DNA of 64,000 nucleotides from JAGNKE01 sp965230245 (GCA_965230245.1 OZ246000.1:124001-188000); one strand, 5' to 3'. Shown: positions 35,773 through 45,604, counted from the first letter of the stretch. The notes: generated by a model from the sequence alone, not told the origin. Program-made: numbers and translations.

Positions 35773-37236
35773 ATGCCGCGCTACTTTATCCGCTCAACGC
35801 TCTATAACATCTGCTTTTTCGGACTAACCGCAATCGCATGCGTTGTTTGCCTTCCGACCCTTTTAATGCCACGCAAGGCCTTCATGGGCGTTGTCCATGC
35901 ATTCGTATTTACCAACGATATACTGGAAAGGCTAATCCTTGGCTTGAAATTCGAAATTCGCGGCCTTGAGAACCTGCCCGCAAAAGGCCCCTACCTCATC
36001 GCGTCCAAACACCAATCCGCTTATGAGACAACTAAACTACACATCCTCTTTGACGATCCTGCAATTGTGCTCAAGAAAGAATTACTAAAAATCCCGCTCT
36101 GGGGGAAATACCTTGCTAAAAGCGACGTCATCGCCATAGATCGCTCCACACCAAAAGCCGCGGTAAAATCCATTCAGGAGGGTGCAAAACGCATGGCCGA
36201 ACAAGGCCGCCCGATTATCATCTTCCCGCAAGGCACACGTGTCCGCACAGACACAACCACACAAGAAAGGCCTTATAAAATCGGCATTGTCAGGCTGCAA
36301 GAGGCAACAAACCTCCCGATCATCCCGATGGCTTTGAACACGGGTATTTACTGGCCGCGCAATTCATGGTTCAAAAAACCGGGAAAGGTTGTTTTTGAAT
36401 TCCTGCCGCCGATAGAGCCCGACCACGGCATGGATGCAGGCACGGTCTTAAATAAAATTCAAACCGTTACCGAAGCCAAAACAATCGAACTTATGAATGA
36501 AGCCGACGCTTCTCTCGCCAAACGAAACAAAATCAAGCCATGGCTACTACCCGCATTTATTCTGCTTCTCGGTTTAGTCTACACAGCAAACTGGTTTATC
36601 GTTGCAGATCAGGTAAAAAAATCGGTCGTCAGATTCCTTGCTGATATCGAGAATAAAAACTACGCGAGATTGGTCAAAAAAACCGACCCCGTAACCTCGG
36701 GCTTTCCCGGTAAATTGAAACTCAGCTTCGGTAAACATGCTCTCTTGGCACCTGCAGGCAACATCACACTCGAAAGCCTTCAGGCAGAATCATGGCCTTT
36801 CCCCAATATGCCGATAAAAGTAGAAGCAAAAAATATCTCAACCAAAGTGCGTCATTGGCATGAAGCGGTAGCATACGACTCGCTCGATGCCATAATCCAT
36901 CCAAAGGGAAACCACATAGAAATCGTGGAAAGCGTTCTGAAAAAAGAAAACTTTGAAAGCCGGGTAAAGGGAGACATTGACTTAAAACAGGAGCCGTACC
37001 CCGGCATTGATCTTGATGTTGAACTGGAAGATTACGAGCCCTTCATCATGGAGCTGGTGAAGAAAAACATCGTGAAACAACAACCTGCCATGATTGCCCT
37101 GTTTGCACTAAAGGCACTGGAAAAAGACGGTATCGTTTCCGTAAAACTCGTTAAAGAGGGGCGCTCGGTCAAACTCGGTAATTTTAAAATTTTAGAATTA
37201 CCCGCCGCCAAGCGCTCCACTCTGATTTATGAATGA
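35773..37236 (+). CDS. plsC: PlsC acyltransferase fused to a DUF2125-like domain
   Basis: 487 residues, about twice the usual length of PlsC. Residues 1-250 are a 1-acylglycerol-3-phosphate acyltransferase: a membrane segment, KHQSAYET (catalytic His at 80) in the usual HxxxxD place with the Glu/Thr variant common in this class, and FPQGTR near 152-157. A second span at about 255-280 leads to a ~210-residue domain resembling DUF2125, with ADQV and VTSGFPGKLKL, then repeated W-containing beta segments. DUF2125 is usually a separate periplasmic protein. The second half would then be extracytoplasmic and tied to a phospholipid-making enzyme. It ends the ftsE operon. Confidence 0.85.
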   Translation: MPRYFIRSTLYNICFFGLTAIACVVCLPTLLMPRKAFMGVVHAFVFTNDILERLILGLKFEIRGLENLPAKGPYLIASKHQSAYETTKLHILFDDPAIVLKKELLKIPLWGKYLAKSDVIAIDRSTPKAAVKSIQEGAKRMAEQGRPIIIFPQGTRVRTDTTTQERPYKIGIVRLQEATNLPIIPMALNTGIYWPRNSWFKKPGKVVFEFLPPIEPDHGMDAGTVLNKIQTVTEAKTIELMNEADASLAKRNKIKPWLLPAFILLLGLVYTANWFIVADQVKKSVVRFLADIENKNYARLVKKTDPVTSGFPGKLKLSFGKHALLAPAGNITLESLQAESWPFPNMPIKVEAKNISTKVRHWHEAVAYDSLDAIIHPKGNHIEIVESVLKKENFESRVKGDIDLKQEPYPGIDLDVELEDYEPFIMELVKKNIVKQQPAMIALFALKALEKDGIVSVKLVKEGRSVKLGNFKILELPAAKRSTLIYE

Positions 37237-37271
37237 CATAAAGGAGCAAATTCTAAGCCACCTTCTTTGTC

Positions 37272-38147
37272 TTAATCGGCTTGGCCCTGCTCGACAATCG
37301 CCTTACGGATTGCCCGTGTGTCGTTAAAGACCTGATAAAGATAATCCCCGTTCCCCTGCCGGATAGCCTTCTGTAATGCGGTTAAATCCTCACTGAATCT
37401 CTGCAAAACCTCAAGTACAGCTGTCTTGTTATTCAGAAAAATATCGCGCCACATGACGGGATCGGACGCAGCAATCCTCGTAAAATCACGAAAACCGGAA
37501 GCAGAAAACTTCACAACTTCAGACTTGATATCATCTTCCAGCTCCGTAGCCGTCCCGACAATCGTGTAAGCAATAAGGTGCGGCAGATGCGATGTAATAC
37601 CCAAAACAAGGTCATGGTGCTGCGGATCCATGATCTCGATCATCGAACCGCATGCCTCCCACATCTGTGTAACTTTCTCGACGGCTTTAACGCTCGTATC
37701 TTGCAAAGGCGTCAGAATGCTCCAGCGCCCTTCAAACAATTCAACAAAACCGGCCTCAGGCCCTGAAAACTCTGTTCCCGCAATCGGGTGGCCGGGGACA
37801 AAATCAACAAACTGAGGGCAATGCGGCTTCACCGCATCTATCACCGCCATCTTCACCGATCCTGTATCAGTAATAATCGCACCCTCTCTAAGCCTGGCCG
37901 CAATCCGTTCCGCGACATCACGCATCGCTCCGACGGGAACACAAAGGATAACCATATCCGAGCCTTCAACACTCCTCGGCAAATCATCTGTGACGATATC
38001 GGCAATTTTCAAAGTCGCCACTGTCTCACAGACATCCGCACTGATATCTGCCGCTACGACAGTCTCGGCAAGCTTCTTTTCCGTCATAATACGGGACAGC
38101 GAGGACCCGATAAGCCCCATCCCGATAATTGTTACTTGTTCAAACAT
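37272..38147 (-). CDS. tyrC: Prephenate/arogenate dehydrogenase
   Basis: 291 residues. An N-terminal NAD(P)-binding motif GMGLIGSSL (9-17) is followed by the conserved PGHPIAGTEFSGP (about 117-129) that binds the substrate and the helical dimer domain typical of TyrA-type dehydrogenases. It oxidises prephenate or arogenate towards tyrosine. It lies downstream of the chorismate mutase gene on the same strand (111 bp gap), so both act in one pathway. An aminotransferase gene often found between them is missing. Confidence 0.92.
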   Translation of the reverse strand: MFEQVTIIGMGLIGSSLSRIMTEKKLAETVVAADISADVCETVATLKIADIVTDDLPRSVEGSDMVILCVPVGAMRDVAERIAARLREGAIITDTGSVKMAVIDAVKPHCPQFVDFVPGHPIAGTEFSGPEAGFVELFEGRWSILTPLQDTSVKAVEKVTQMWEACGSMIEIMDPQHHDLVLGITSHLPHLIAYTIVGTATELEDDIKSEVVKFSASGFRDFTRIAASDPVMWRDIFLNNKTAVLEVLQRFSEDLTALQKAIRQGNGDYLYQVFNDTRAIRKAIVEQGQAD

Positions 38148-38258
38148 AACTTTAGTCCTTCATATAAACCGAAAAGTGGCGACTTAAAGCACACATCCGG
38201 CTGTAATTCTTTCTTTGTATTGATATTTTATTCTGGGTACAGCGCTCATAGCTGACAA

Positions 38259-39113
38259 TTAATCTTCAAATTCCGGCACCGCCGGATAGCCGCCGACAAC
38301 GCCGCAATACAAGCAGTCGCCCTCAAAATTATCGGACACATGCTGCAGGACATCTGAATCACTATCAACATATCCTTCAACCTCAACCAAATGCACACTG
38401 GAATCATCATGAAGAGGCGATTTGGAAGTGTAAAGATTGGCAATTTTAAGGCCGATCTCGGACAATCGCTCGACAACACGCGTACGACTAACTGCCGAAC
38501 TCAGCTCCAGCCCGAGAAACGTAAAATCATCATCTGACGGCAGGTATTCAAACTTTGAGACGACCAAGGCTCTGTATGGCAAACTGCCTTCGCCCTTCTC
38601 ATATCCGTAAGGCAAAGAGCAAATCACAGACATCTGCTCACCGTGTTGATCAAAAAGATTAGACCACCACGGAGATTGCTCGTCCAGCTCCGGCCATGGC
38701 AAAACGGCAAACGATGCATCGTCATTCCGAACGGCACCTACAGCCGCTACCGCGGAATTAATATTTTTCATGGGGACGACGCTGCCGAAATAATCTTTGG
38801 ACATATCCCAATACGGGTTATTTTCATCCTCAGCGTAAACAATGACATTCAGCCCCGTCTGCAAAAGACAAACCGCACCGACGAGTTCGCGCCAAATACG
38901 GATAATCGCCGCAGCAGGCAAAGGCCCCTCGTGACGGGCAAGCAGACGACGGATCATTTTTGCCTCGCGCGCGGGCTGAACCATCGGTAATTTGGCTTCA
39001 CGTTTGGCTTCCGCAATAGACGACACCAAGGACGCACGCTCCATCAACAGGTCGTGCACCTGATTATCAATGCTATCTATCTTCGTGCGGATGTCGTTTA
39101 ATGCTTTAGACAT
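38259..39113 (-). CDS. Chorismate mutase with extended C-terminal domain
   Basis: 284 residues. Residues 1-90 form an AroQ-type helical chorismate mutase: IRTKIDSIDNQVHDLLMERA, with Arg and Lys of the active site and RRLLARHEGPLPAAAIIRIW. The rest resembles a prephenate dehydratase-like layout with a substrate-domain remnant and an ACT-like end (TFLGLELSSAVSRTRVVERL), but the dehydratase catalytic TRF motif is not seen. It makes prephenate; the C-terminal part may only sense amino acids. It is divergent from metA (77 bp from start to start) and precedes the tyrC-like gene. Confidence 0.88.
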   Translation of the reverse strand: MSKALNDIRTKIDSIDNQVHDLLMERASLVSSIAEAKREAKLPMVQPAREAKMIRRLLARHEGPLPAAAIIRIWRELVGAVCLLQTGLNVIVYAEDENNPYWDMSKDYFGSVVPMKNINSAVAAVGAVRNDDASFAVLPWPELDEQSPWWSNLFDQHGEQMSVICSLPYGYEKGEGSLPYRALVVSKFEYLPSDDDFTFLGLELSSAVSRTRVVERLSEIGLKIANLYTSKSPLHDDSSVHLVEVEGYVDSDSDVLQHVSDNFEGDCLYCGVVGGYPAVPEFED

Positions 39114-39190
39114 AGACTTGCTGTTTTTCCCAATTTATAAAGCTTATTTACAGGCAAGTGCTGAATAAATCAAACGATCATGAGAATAAA

Positions 39191-40237
39191 ATGCCCTTAG
39201 TCGCATATAAGAATTTACCGACATTCGAAAGACTGCAAAAAGAAGGCCGCACGGTCCTGCCACCGGATCGTGCTCAAAAGCAGGATATCCGTGAAATGCA
39301 TATCGGCTTGCTCAACATGATGCCCGATGCGGCGCTAACTGCAACAGAACGCCAATTCTTCCGTCACGTTGGCGAAAGTAACCAAATCGCACAGCTCTAC
39401 ATCCACCCTTTTACTCTGCCCGAATTGCCGAGAAGCGAGGAAACACAGGCATACGTAAAGGAATACTATGAACCATTCGAAAAACTGCAGGACGAAGGAT
39501 TAGATGCCCTGATCATAACTGGCGCAAACATCACCCAACCCGACCTTGAAAACGAACCGTTCTGGGAACCGCTCAAAAACGTCGTGGAATGGGGCTGGAA
39601 CAACGTCACATCAACTATGTGCTCCTGCCTGGCAACCCATGCCCTAATGCAATTTAAATACAACCAGCGCCGCAGCCCTCTCCCCGGCGGTGAAAAACTA
39701 TGGGGCGTATACCGCCACCGCGTGGAAGAACGCGAACACCCCCTTGTCAGAAATATGAACACCGTCTTTGATGTACCGCATTCGCGTTTCAACACGATCA
39801 CCGAAGACCAGTTTAAAGCGGCCGAGATGAAAATTCTTGTTCGGGGCCGCTTATCGGGAACACACCTCGCAGTCAGCAAAGACGGTTTCAGACAGGTCTG
39901 CATGCAAGGACATCCTGAATACGATACGATTAGCCTGCTCAAGGAATTCGAACGCGAGGTAAAAAGATACGAAGCCGGAGAAAGAGATGATTTTCCCCCC
40001 TTCCCTGAAAACTACTTCAAAGAGGAAATCATCGAAAAAATCATGAAAAACCCGACATCAAGGGCGATGAAGGAAAACTATGATTTTATTCAGAAAAATC
40101 TGGAAAATACATGGACCGACAGCGGCAGAAGCATCCTGTCCAGTTGGATTGGCCTCGTCTATCAGGTGACAAACGCCGACCGAAGCAAACAATTCATGGA
40201 AGGCATAGACCCGAGCAATCCTCTCAAAAACCTGTAA
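39191..40237 (+). CDS. metA: Homoserine O-acyltransferase (MetA family)
   Basis: 348 residues from the ATG at 39191 (MPLVAYKNLPTFERLQKEG, the usual family start); a GTG at 39158 is possible. It acylates homoserine in methionine synthesis. LNMMPDAALTATERQF, the catalytic Cys in MCSCLATHA (second Cys, ~146) and MQGHPEYDT with the active-site His are all visible. Whether it uses succinyl-CoA or acetyl-CoA cannot be told safely by eye. The short upstream region leaves no room for a SAM riboswitch. Confidence 0.92.
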   Translation: MPLVAYKNLPTFERLQKEGRTVLPPDRAQKQDIREMHIGLLNMMPDAALTATERQFFRHVGESNQIAQLYIHPFTLPELPRSEETQAYVKEYYEPFEKLQDEGLDALIITGANITQPDLENEPFWEPLKNVVEWGWNNVTSTMCSCLATHALMQFKYNQRRSPLPGGEKLWGVYRHRVEEREHPLVRNMNTVFDVPHSRFNTITEDQFKAAEMKILVRGRLSGTHLAVSKDGFRQVCMQGHPEYDTISLLKEFEREVKRYEAGERDDFPPFPENYFKEEIIEKIMKNPTSRAMKENYDFIQKNLENTWTDSGRSILSSWIGLVYQVTNADRSKQFMEGIDPSNPLKNL

Positions 40238-40239
40238 AC

Positions 40240-41007
40240 TCAGTTCTGTTTGCGGCTGGTAAAACTATTAGGAACCGGCACACCTTTGCCGCGCCCACCC
40301 AAAATCCCGGGGTTCAGCACATGAATTTTTGATCCCGAGCCTTTATCCACACCGGCATAAACCTGCTTACTGGCTTCGATCATATGAACCCCGGCCACAA
40401 TCGGCAGGATACTGCGCCCCAATCGCTCGAACAGATTGGTCGTTTTGAGAATAAAAGAAGATTTAAACGGTGGCATAAACAAAGCACCCTGAGTATGTTC
40501 TTGGACAAACAGATTATCTCTTAGGACATAACAAACCTGAGACAACGAAAACGGAGTCCCGTGCCCGAACGGAGACCAGTCCCCCCGCGCCCAGAAGCCC
40601 CGACGATTGGGAACGATGACCAGCAATCGCCCGTTCGGTTTCAAAACACGCCAAATCTCCTGCAGAGAAGACTGCAAACTATCCGTATTCTCAAGATAAT
40701 GGACAAGCAAGATACGGTCATAACAGGAGTTTTCGACCGGAAATGCCGATGCATTAGACAGGAAAACACGGTTTTTACCCTCTTTCGGCCACGTATCAGC
40801 ACCCTGCCAGACGGGCATCATCGCATGAACATTTCGCGCATGATCCTTAAAATCTTCCAGATACGGCACAGCGTAGCCGCAGCCAAGCATGTCCAGCCCT
40901 TCGATATCCGGCCAGAAACTGGCGATACGACGCAGCAAAACGCCATGAACCGCTAGCCCCATGGGTGAATTATAGAATGTTTTATAATCGTAAACCGACC
41001 TGTACAT
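40240..41007 (-). CDS. SAM-dependent methyltransferase (Methyltransf_11 type)
   Basis: 255 residues. The fold is a class I methyltransferase: LDMLGCGYAVPYLEDF is the SAM-binding region, NASAFPVENSCYDRILLVHYLE follows, then WRVLKPNGRLLVIVPN. The Gly motif is degenerate (GCGYA). In alphaproteobacteria a gene like this is commonly found beside gloB and mutT; mutT is next to it here (12 bp). Substrate unknown. The C-terminal part is basic and carries GVPVPNSFTSRK. Confidence 0.85.
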   Translation of the reverse strand: MYRSVYDYKTFYNSPMGLAVHGVLLRRIASFWPDIEGLDMLGCGYAVPYLEDFKDHARNVHAMMPVWQGADTWPKEGKNRVFLSNASAFPVENSCYDRILLVHYLENTDSLQSSLQEIWRVLKPNGRLLVIVPNRRGFWARGDWSPFGHGTPFSLSQVCYVLRDNLFVQEHTQGALFMPPFKSSFILKTTNLFERLGRSILPIVAGVHMIEASKQVYAGVDKGSGSKIHVLNPGILGGRGKGVPVPNSFTSRKQN

Positions 41008-41019
41008 ATGGTCATTCTA

Positions 41020-41478
41020 CTACAGATGATCTCTGATTTGGTAAACAAGGGGAATATCCGCCTCGGGCATCGGATAATCATACATATCCTGCGGTTTAAC
41101 CCATGCTAAATTCTGGCCTTCCAGCGGTTTAATCTCGCCTTTCCAGACCCTGCAGACAAAAACAGGCATCAACAAATGAAAGTCCTCGTAACTATGGGAC
41201 GCAAAAGCTATCGGGGAAAAGCAGCACTCTCGCGTCTCGATACCCAACTCCTCTTCCAATTCACGCATCAAGGCGTATTCAGGTGTCTCCCCATCATCTA
41301 CCTTACCACCCGGGAATTCCCAGAGACCGGCCATTTTTTTACCCTCGGGCCGCTGCGCAAGCAGAATTTCACCATTTTTATTAACCAATGCCACCGCCGC
41401 AACAAGAACAACAGGCAAGCCGGATGGTTTATCTGGGCGCGGCAGCTTCAACGCTTCTTCACAATTCATCTTTCTCAT
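41020..41478 (-). CDS. mutT: 8-oxo-dGTP diphosphatase MutT
   Basis: 152 residues, a little longer than E. coli MutT. The Nudix box GGKVDDGETPEYALMRELEE with EELGI lies at about 55-78. It removes oxidised dGTP from the nucleotide pool. It is followed by the methyltransferase gene, 12 bp on, probably in one transcript. A terminator of the foldase gene precedes it at 41514-41540. Confidence 0.93.
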   Translation of the reverse strand: MRKMNCEEALKLPRPDKPSGLPVVLVAAVALVNKNGEILLAQRPEGKKMAGLWEFPGGKVDDGETPEYALMRELEEELGIETRECCFSPIAFASHSYEDFHLLMPVFVCRVWKGEIKPLEGQNLAWVKPQDMYDYPMPEADIPLVYQIRDHL

Positions 41479-41513
41479 AGTCTTTTATATAAATCGTTTG
41501 AACCCGAGGGCAA

Positions 41514-41540
41514 AGAAAAAGCCGTGCTCGAACACGGCTT
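41514..41540 (-). terminator. Rho-independent terminator after the foldase gene
   Basis: On the minus strand AAGCCGTG (41540-41533) pairs with CACGGCTT (41526-41519), loop TTCGAG, followed by TTTTTCTTTG. It lies 28 bp past the stop at 41568. Confidence 0.85.
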
Positions 41541-41567
41541 CATCCATAACCTTTTTGATATAGCCGA

Positions 41568-42656
41568 TTACTCGGCAACATCTTCCTCAGGCGCCTCTTC
41601 AGAAGCTGCAGCGTCCTCACCCTCTTCAGGCGCGGCTTCACCTGTCGCAGGCTCTACGGCATCCTGAACGTTCAGGGACGGTATACCGGCTTGCTGGCTA
41701 ATCGGATTACCGTCTTGGTCAAAACGCTCGATATCCGCATCTTCACGCCAGCGCGCAACCACTTCACTGTAAAGCTTACGGCTTATTTCTTGTTCAAGGA
41801 AAGGCTTCGCCTCTTCGAATGACGCAGGCGGACGCACACGCTTATCTTCAACTTTGATAATGTGATAACCGAAATCGGACTTCACAGGCTCTTTAGTGTA
41901 AGAACCGGGTTGAGTACCGAACGCCGCTTCTGCAAACGCCGGAACAACTTGTTCCTTGCTGAAATAACCGATATCACCGCCGTTATCTGCAGTGCCGTCA
42001 ATCGAGTTTTCCTTCGCCAGCTCGGCAAAATCGGCCCCGCCCTTGAGCTTCTTCAGCAATTCCTTTGCCTTTGCTTCTTCTTCAACAAGAATATGCGCCG
42101 CTCTGACTTCTTCTGTCTCGGGAAAACTCTCTTTGTAAGTGTTATAGGCCTCTTGAATACGGTCATCGGTCATGGCCTTTTCAACTTCACGCTCGATGAA
42201 AATCGCACGCATGATTTGATCTTTCGCATTCGCCACTTCTCTTTTGACTTCTTCATCACCCTCAAGGTTTGCAGCTTCCATTTTGGAGTCAACAATCTGT
42301 TTGCCGATCATCTGATCCAAAGCAATCTGGAACAAAGCTTCCGGCGGGAATTGTTGGAATTGCGGGGGCATGTCCTTGATTGAGTCCTCTACTTCCGCAA
42401 GTGTGATAGCTTTGCCGTTCACCTTTGCAACAACAGGATTTTCCTCTGAAACCTCATAAGACTTCTCGTCCGAGGCAGAAGAAACCTTCGTCGAAGATTT
42501 CTGCATATTACCAATAGCAAGCCCTTCGCCTGCGGGAAGCATACGTCCGGCCACAAAGCCCAGCGCACCGACAACAAGCACAAGCAAAACAACGACTATC
42601 GCGTTGCCCGACTCGGAATGAATTGTGGATTCTAATTCTTTATTAGGATGAGACAT
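41568..42656 (-). CDS. Membrane-anchored peptidyl-prolyl isomerase (PpiC/PrsA-like)
   Basis: 362 residues. An N-terminal span (about 17-38) anchors it. A SurA/PrsA-like chaperone part follows, and the parvulin isomerase domain lies at about 175-270 with AAHILVEEEAKAKELLKKL, GGDIGYFSKEQVVPAFAEAA and SDFGYHIIKVEDKR. The tail is acidic and Ala-rich. It folds exported proteins in the periplasm. It is divergent from secA, a usual pairing in this class. The ATG at 42654-42656 has GAGGA ahead. Confidence 0.92.
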   Translation of the reverse strand: MSHPNKELESTIHSESGNAIVVVLLVLVVGALGFVAGRMLPAGEGLAIGNMQKSSTKVSSASDEKSYEVSEENPVVAKVNGKAITLAEVEDSIKDMPPQFQQFPPEALFQIALDQMIGKQIVDSKMEAANLEGDEEVKREVANAKDQIMRAIFIEREVEKAMTDDRIQEAYNTYKESFPETEEVRAAHILVEEEAKAKELLKKLKGGADFAELAKENSIDGTADNGGDIGYFSKEQVVPAFAEAAFGTQPGSYTKEPVKSDFGYHIIKVEDKRVRPPASFEEAKPFLEQEISRKLYSEVVARWREDADIERFDQDGNPISQQAGIPSLNVQDAVEPATGEAAPEEGEDAAASEEAPEEDVAE

Positions 42657-42763
42657 CGTATTCCTCAAATAAATATGTAATTAATTTTGAATGTCGGCGA
42701 AGCCTATCCTATGGTTATGACCTTTTCAATAGGTATTGTTTACAGCCGATTTGCAGGCGCTTA

Positions 42764-42792
42764 TTGACGTGAGGACCTTAGAGCCTTATATG
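42764..42792 (+). promoter_or_regulatory. Possible promoter of secA
   Basis: TTGACG (42764-42769), 17-base spacer, TATATG (42787-42792). It gives a leader of about 33 bases to the secA start at 42833. Both boxes fit the housekeeping consensus well enough. Confidence 0.45.
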
Positions 42793-42832
42793 AGAACGAC
42801 TTATAACGCTTAAATGCGCGGGAGATATTTAC

Positions 42833-45604
42833 TTGTTTGGCTTCATATCAAAAGTATTCGGAACAACGAATACGCGTAACCTAAAGAAACTACGTAAACA
42901 TATACCGGCCATTAATGACCTCGAGTCGAAATACGAGGCCATGAGTGATGACGAACTCAAATCCCAGACAAATGTTTTCCGCGAGCGCCTGAAAAACGGC
43001 GAACCTCTGGACAGCCTCACACATGAAGCATTTGCGGTTGTCAGAGAAGCGGCCAAAAGAACACTCGGCCAAAGACATTATGACGTGCAGCTGATCGGTG
43101 GTTTGGTTCTTAATCAGGGCAAAATTGCGGAAATGCGTACCGGTGAAGGTAAAACACTTGTCGCAACACTGGCAGTCTACCTGAATGCACTGGAAGGCAA
43201 AGGCGTGCATGTCGTCACCGTAAACGACTACCTCGCAAGTCGTGACGCCGAATGGATGAGCAACGTCTACGGATATCTCGGCCTGACAACGGGCTGTATC
43301 ATCGGAAATATGCGTGATGACGAGCGCCGCAAGGCTTATGCGTGTGATGTCACCTACGGCACGAATAACGAATTCGGCTTTGACTATCTGCGCGATAATA
43401 TGAAATTCAGCCTCGAGCAAATGGTTCAGCGCCCGTTCAATTACGCCATTATTGACGAGGTCGACTCGATCCTAATTGACGAAGCCCGTACACCGCTGAT
43501 TATCTCCGGCCCGTCCGAAGGCTCAACGGAAATGTACAAACTCGTCGATAAAATCATCCCGAGCCTGGTTGACGAGGATTTTGAACTCGACGAAAAACAC
43601 AAAAACGTTGTCCTCACGGAAGCTGGTCAGGAACACGTCGAAGAATTACTGGTCGAACACAAAATTTTGACAGAAGGCAGTATGTACGATGTGGCTAACA
43701 TCTCTTTGGTCCACCATACAAATCAGGCCCTGCGCGCGCACAAACTCTTCGCGGCAGACACCGACTACATTGTCAAAGAAGGCAAAATCATCCTGATTGA
43801 CGAATTTACAGGGCGTATGATGGAAGGCCGCCGCCTTTCCGAAGGCCTTCACCAAGCCATCGAAGCAAAAGAGCGCGTGGAAATTCAGACTGAAAACCAG
43901 ACCTATGCGTCTATTACATTCCAGAATTATTTCCGCCTCTACCCGAAACTCTCCGGTATGACGGGAACAGCGCTGACAGAAGCATCTGAATTCGATGAAA
44001 TCTATGGCTTGAAAGTTGTCGACATCCCGACACATGTTCCGATCGCCCGTCAGGATTACGATGATAAAATTTACAAATCCTTGCGTGAAAAAGACGCCGC
44101 AATCGTTTCTCTCATTAAGGAATGTCAGGACCGACAGCAGCCTGTTCTTGTGGGTACGGTCACAATTGAAAAATCAGAGGCCCTATCTGCCGCAATGAAA
44201 AAGGCCAAAATCAAACACAGTGTTTTGAACGCCCGCCATCATGAACAAGAAGCACAAATCATCGCCCAAGCCGGCCAACCCGGAGCCGTAACCATCGCCA
44301 CCAACATGGCAGGGCGTGGAACGGACATCCAACTCGGCGGCAACTTTGAAATGCGTATCGAGCAAGAAGTCCCCGAGGACTGGCCGGAAGAAAAGCGTGC
44401 CAAGGCCATTGAAAAAATCAAAGAGGAAATCCAGGAAAACAAAAAGATTGTCAAAGAAGCCGGTGGCCTTTACGTTGTGGGTACGGAACGTCACGAATCC
44501 CGGCGCATCGATAACCAGCTACGCGGCCGTTCCGGTCGTCAGGGAGACCCCGGCGCATCCATGTTCTTCCTCTCGGTCGAAGACGACCTCATGCGTATCT
44601 TTGCCGGAACTAATCTGGAGTCACTCCTCGCGAACAAAAAAATCGGCCTACAGGAAGGCGAGGCACTTGAACATCCGTTGATTTCAAAAATGCTCCAACG
44701 TGCGCAGGCAAAAGTCGAAGGCATGCACTTCGAAATTCGTAAGAACTTGCTGAAATTCGACAATGTCATGAATGACCAACGGAAAGTCATTTACGAACAA
44801 CGCCGCGAAATCATGGAGTCAGAAAATGTCGAGGAACTCGTCACCGACATGCGCCATGAAACGATCGAAGATATTGTTGAACGCTGCATCCCGCCAAATG
44901 CCTACGCAGAGCAATGGGATACGGAAACGTTGGAAAACGATGTTGCCCGTCTCCTGAACCTGCAACTTCCTATTTCCGAATGGGCAAAGGAAGAAGGTAT
45001 TGCAGATAACGAAATTATGGATCGCCTGATAGACGCCTCCGATAAAAAAATGGCTGAAAAGGCGGCCAATGCATCTCCAGATATCTGGCGCAAGGTCGAA
45101 AAAATGATCCTTCTGCAAATGCTCGACCAGCACTGGAAAGAACACTTGCTGAATCTTGACCACCTCCGCCAAGGTATCAACCTACGGGCTTTCGGACAGC
45201 GTGACCCGTTAAATGAATACAAGACCGAAGCATTCCAGTTGTTCGAAACCATGCTGGATACCATGCGCGAAACCTCAACAATGACACTTTCAATGGTGGA
45301 ATTGAATATTGAAGACGGCGCTGGACTTAGTATTCCGGGATTAATGCCTGCGGCACCGAAAAAGGACAAAATGCAGGAGGGCCGCATTGATCCTGCAACC
45401 ATGGGAACCGGCGCACAACAGCAGCAACAGACAGACGACGGCTCGAAACAAAAGTCCAACGTCACCCCTATGCCGCAAAAGCGCCCCTTCGACAAAGAAG
45501 ACCCGACGACATGGGGTAAAGTACCAAGGAATTCCCCCTGCCCGTGCGGATCAGGCAAAAAATACAAACAGTGCCACGGCAGTATTCAGTCGCAAAACAG
45601 CTAA
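42833..45604 (+). CDS. secA: Preprotein translocase subunit SecA
   Basis: 923 residues. It is the ATPase that drives proteins through SecYEG. Walker A is MRTGEGKT near 102-109, Walker B IIDEVDSILIDEARTPLI follows, then the second helicase domain with GRGTDIQLGGNF and LRGRSGRQGDPG. The C-terminus ends in the zinc/SecB-binding motif CPCGSGKKYKQCHG. The start is a TTG at 42833 with GGGAGA ahead. The final linker carries a Gln run and low-complexity residues. Confidence 0.97.
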   Translation: MFGFISKVFGTTNTRNLKKLRKHIPAINDLESKYEAMSDDELKSQTNVFRERLKNGEPLDSLTHEAFAVVREAAKRTLGQRHYDVQLIGGLVLNQGKIAEMRTGEGKTLVATLAVYLNALEGKGVHVVTVNDYLASRDAEWMSNVYGYLGLTTGCIIGNMRDDERRKAYACDVTYGTNNEFGFDYLRDNMKFSLEQMVQRPFNYAIIDEVDSILIDEARTPLIISGPSEGSTEMYKLVDKIIPSLVDEDFELDEKHKNVVLTEAGQEHVEELLVEHKILTEGSMYDVANISLVHHTNQALRAHKLFAADTDYIVKEGKIILIDEFTGRMMEGRRLSEGLHQAIEAKERVEIQTENQTYASITFQNYFRLYPKLSGMTGTALTEASEFDEIYGLKVVDIPTHVPIARQDYDDKIYKSLREKDAAIVSLIKECQDRQQPVLVGTVTIEKSEALSAAMKKAKIKHSVLNARHHEQEAQIIAQAGQPGAVTIATNMAGRGTDIQLGGNFEMRIEQEVPEDWPEEKRAKAIEKIKEEIQENKKIVKEAGGLYVVGTERHESRRIDNQLRGRSGRQGDPGASMFFLSVEDDLMRIFAGTNLESLLANKKIGLQEGEALEHPLISKMLQRAQAKVEGMHFEIRKNLLKFDNVMNDQRKVIYEQRREIMESENVEELVTDMRHETIEDIVERCIPPNAYAEQWDTETLENDVARLLNLQLPISEWAKEEGIADNEIMDRLIDASDKKMAEKAANASPDIWRKVEKMILLQMLDQHWKEHLLNLDHLRQGINLRAFGQRDPLNEYKTEAFQLFETMLDTMRETSTMTLSMVELNIEDGAGLSIPGLMPAAPKKDKMQEGRIDPATMGTGAQQQQQTDDGSKQKSNVTPMPQKRPFDKEDPTTWGKVPRNSPCPCGSGKKYKQCHGSIQSQNS

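Noticed and set aside
39114..39190. SAM riboswitch ahead of metA
   Set aside because: Only 77 bp lie between the divergent chorismate mutase start and metA, and no riboswitch-like conserved core is visible.
41862..42383. 173-codon frame opposite the foldase gene
   Set aside because: A shadow of a well-supported gene, with no start signals of its own.
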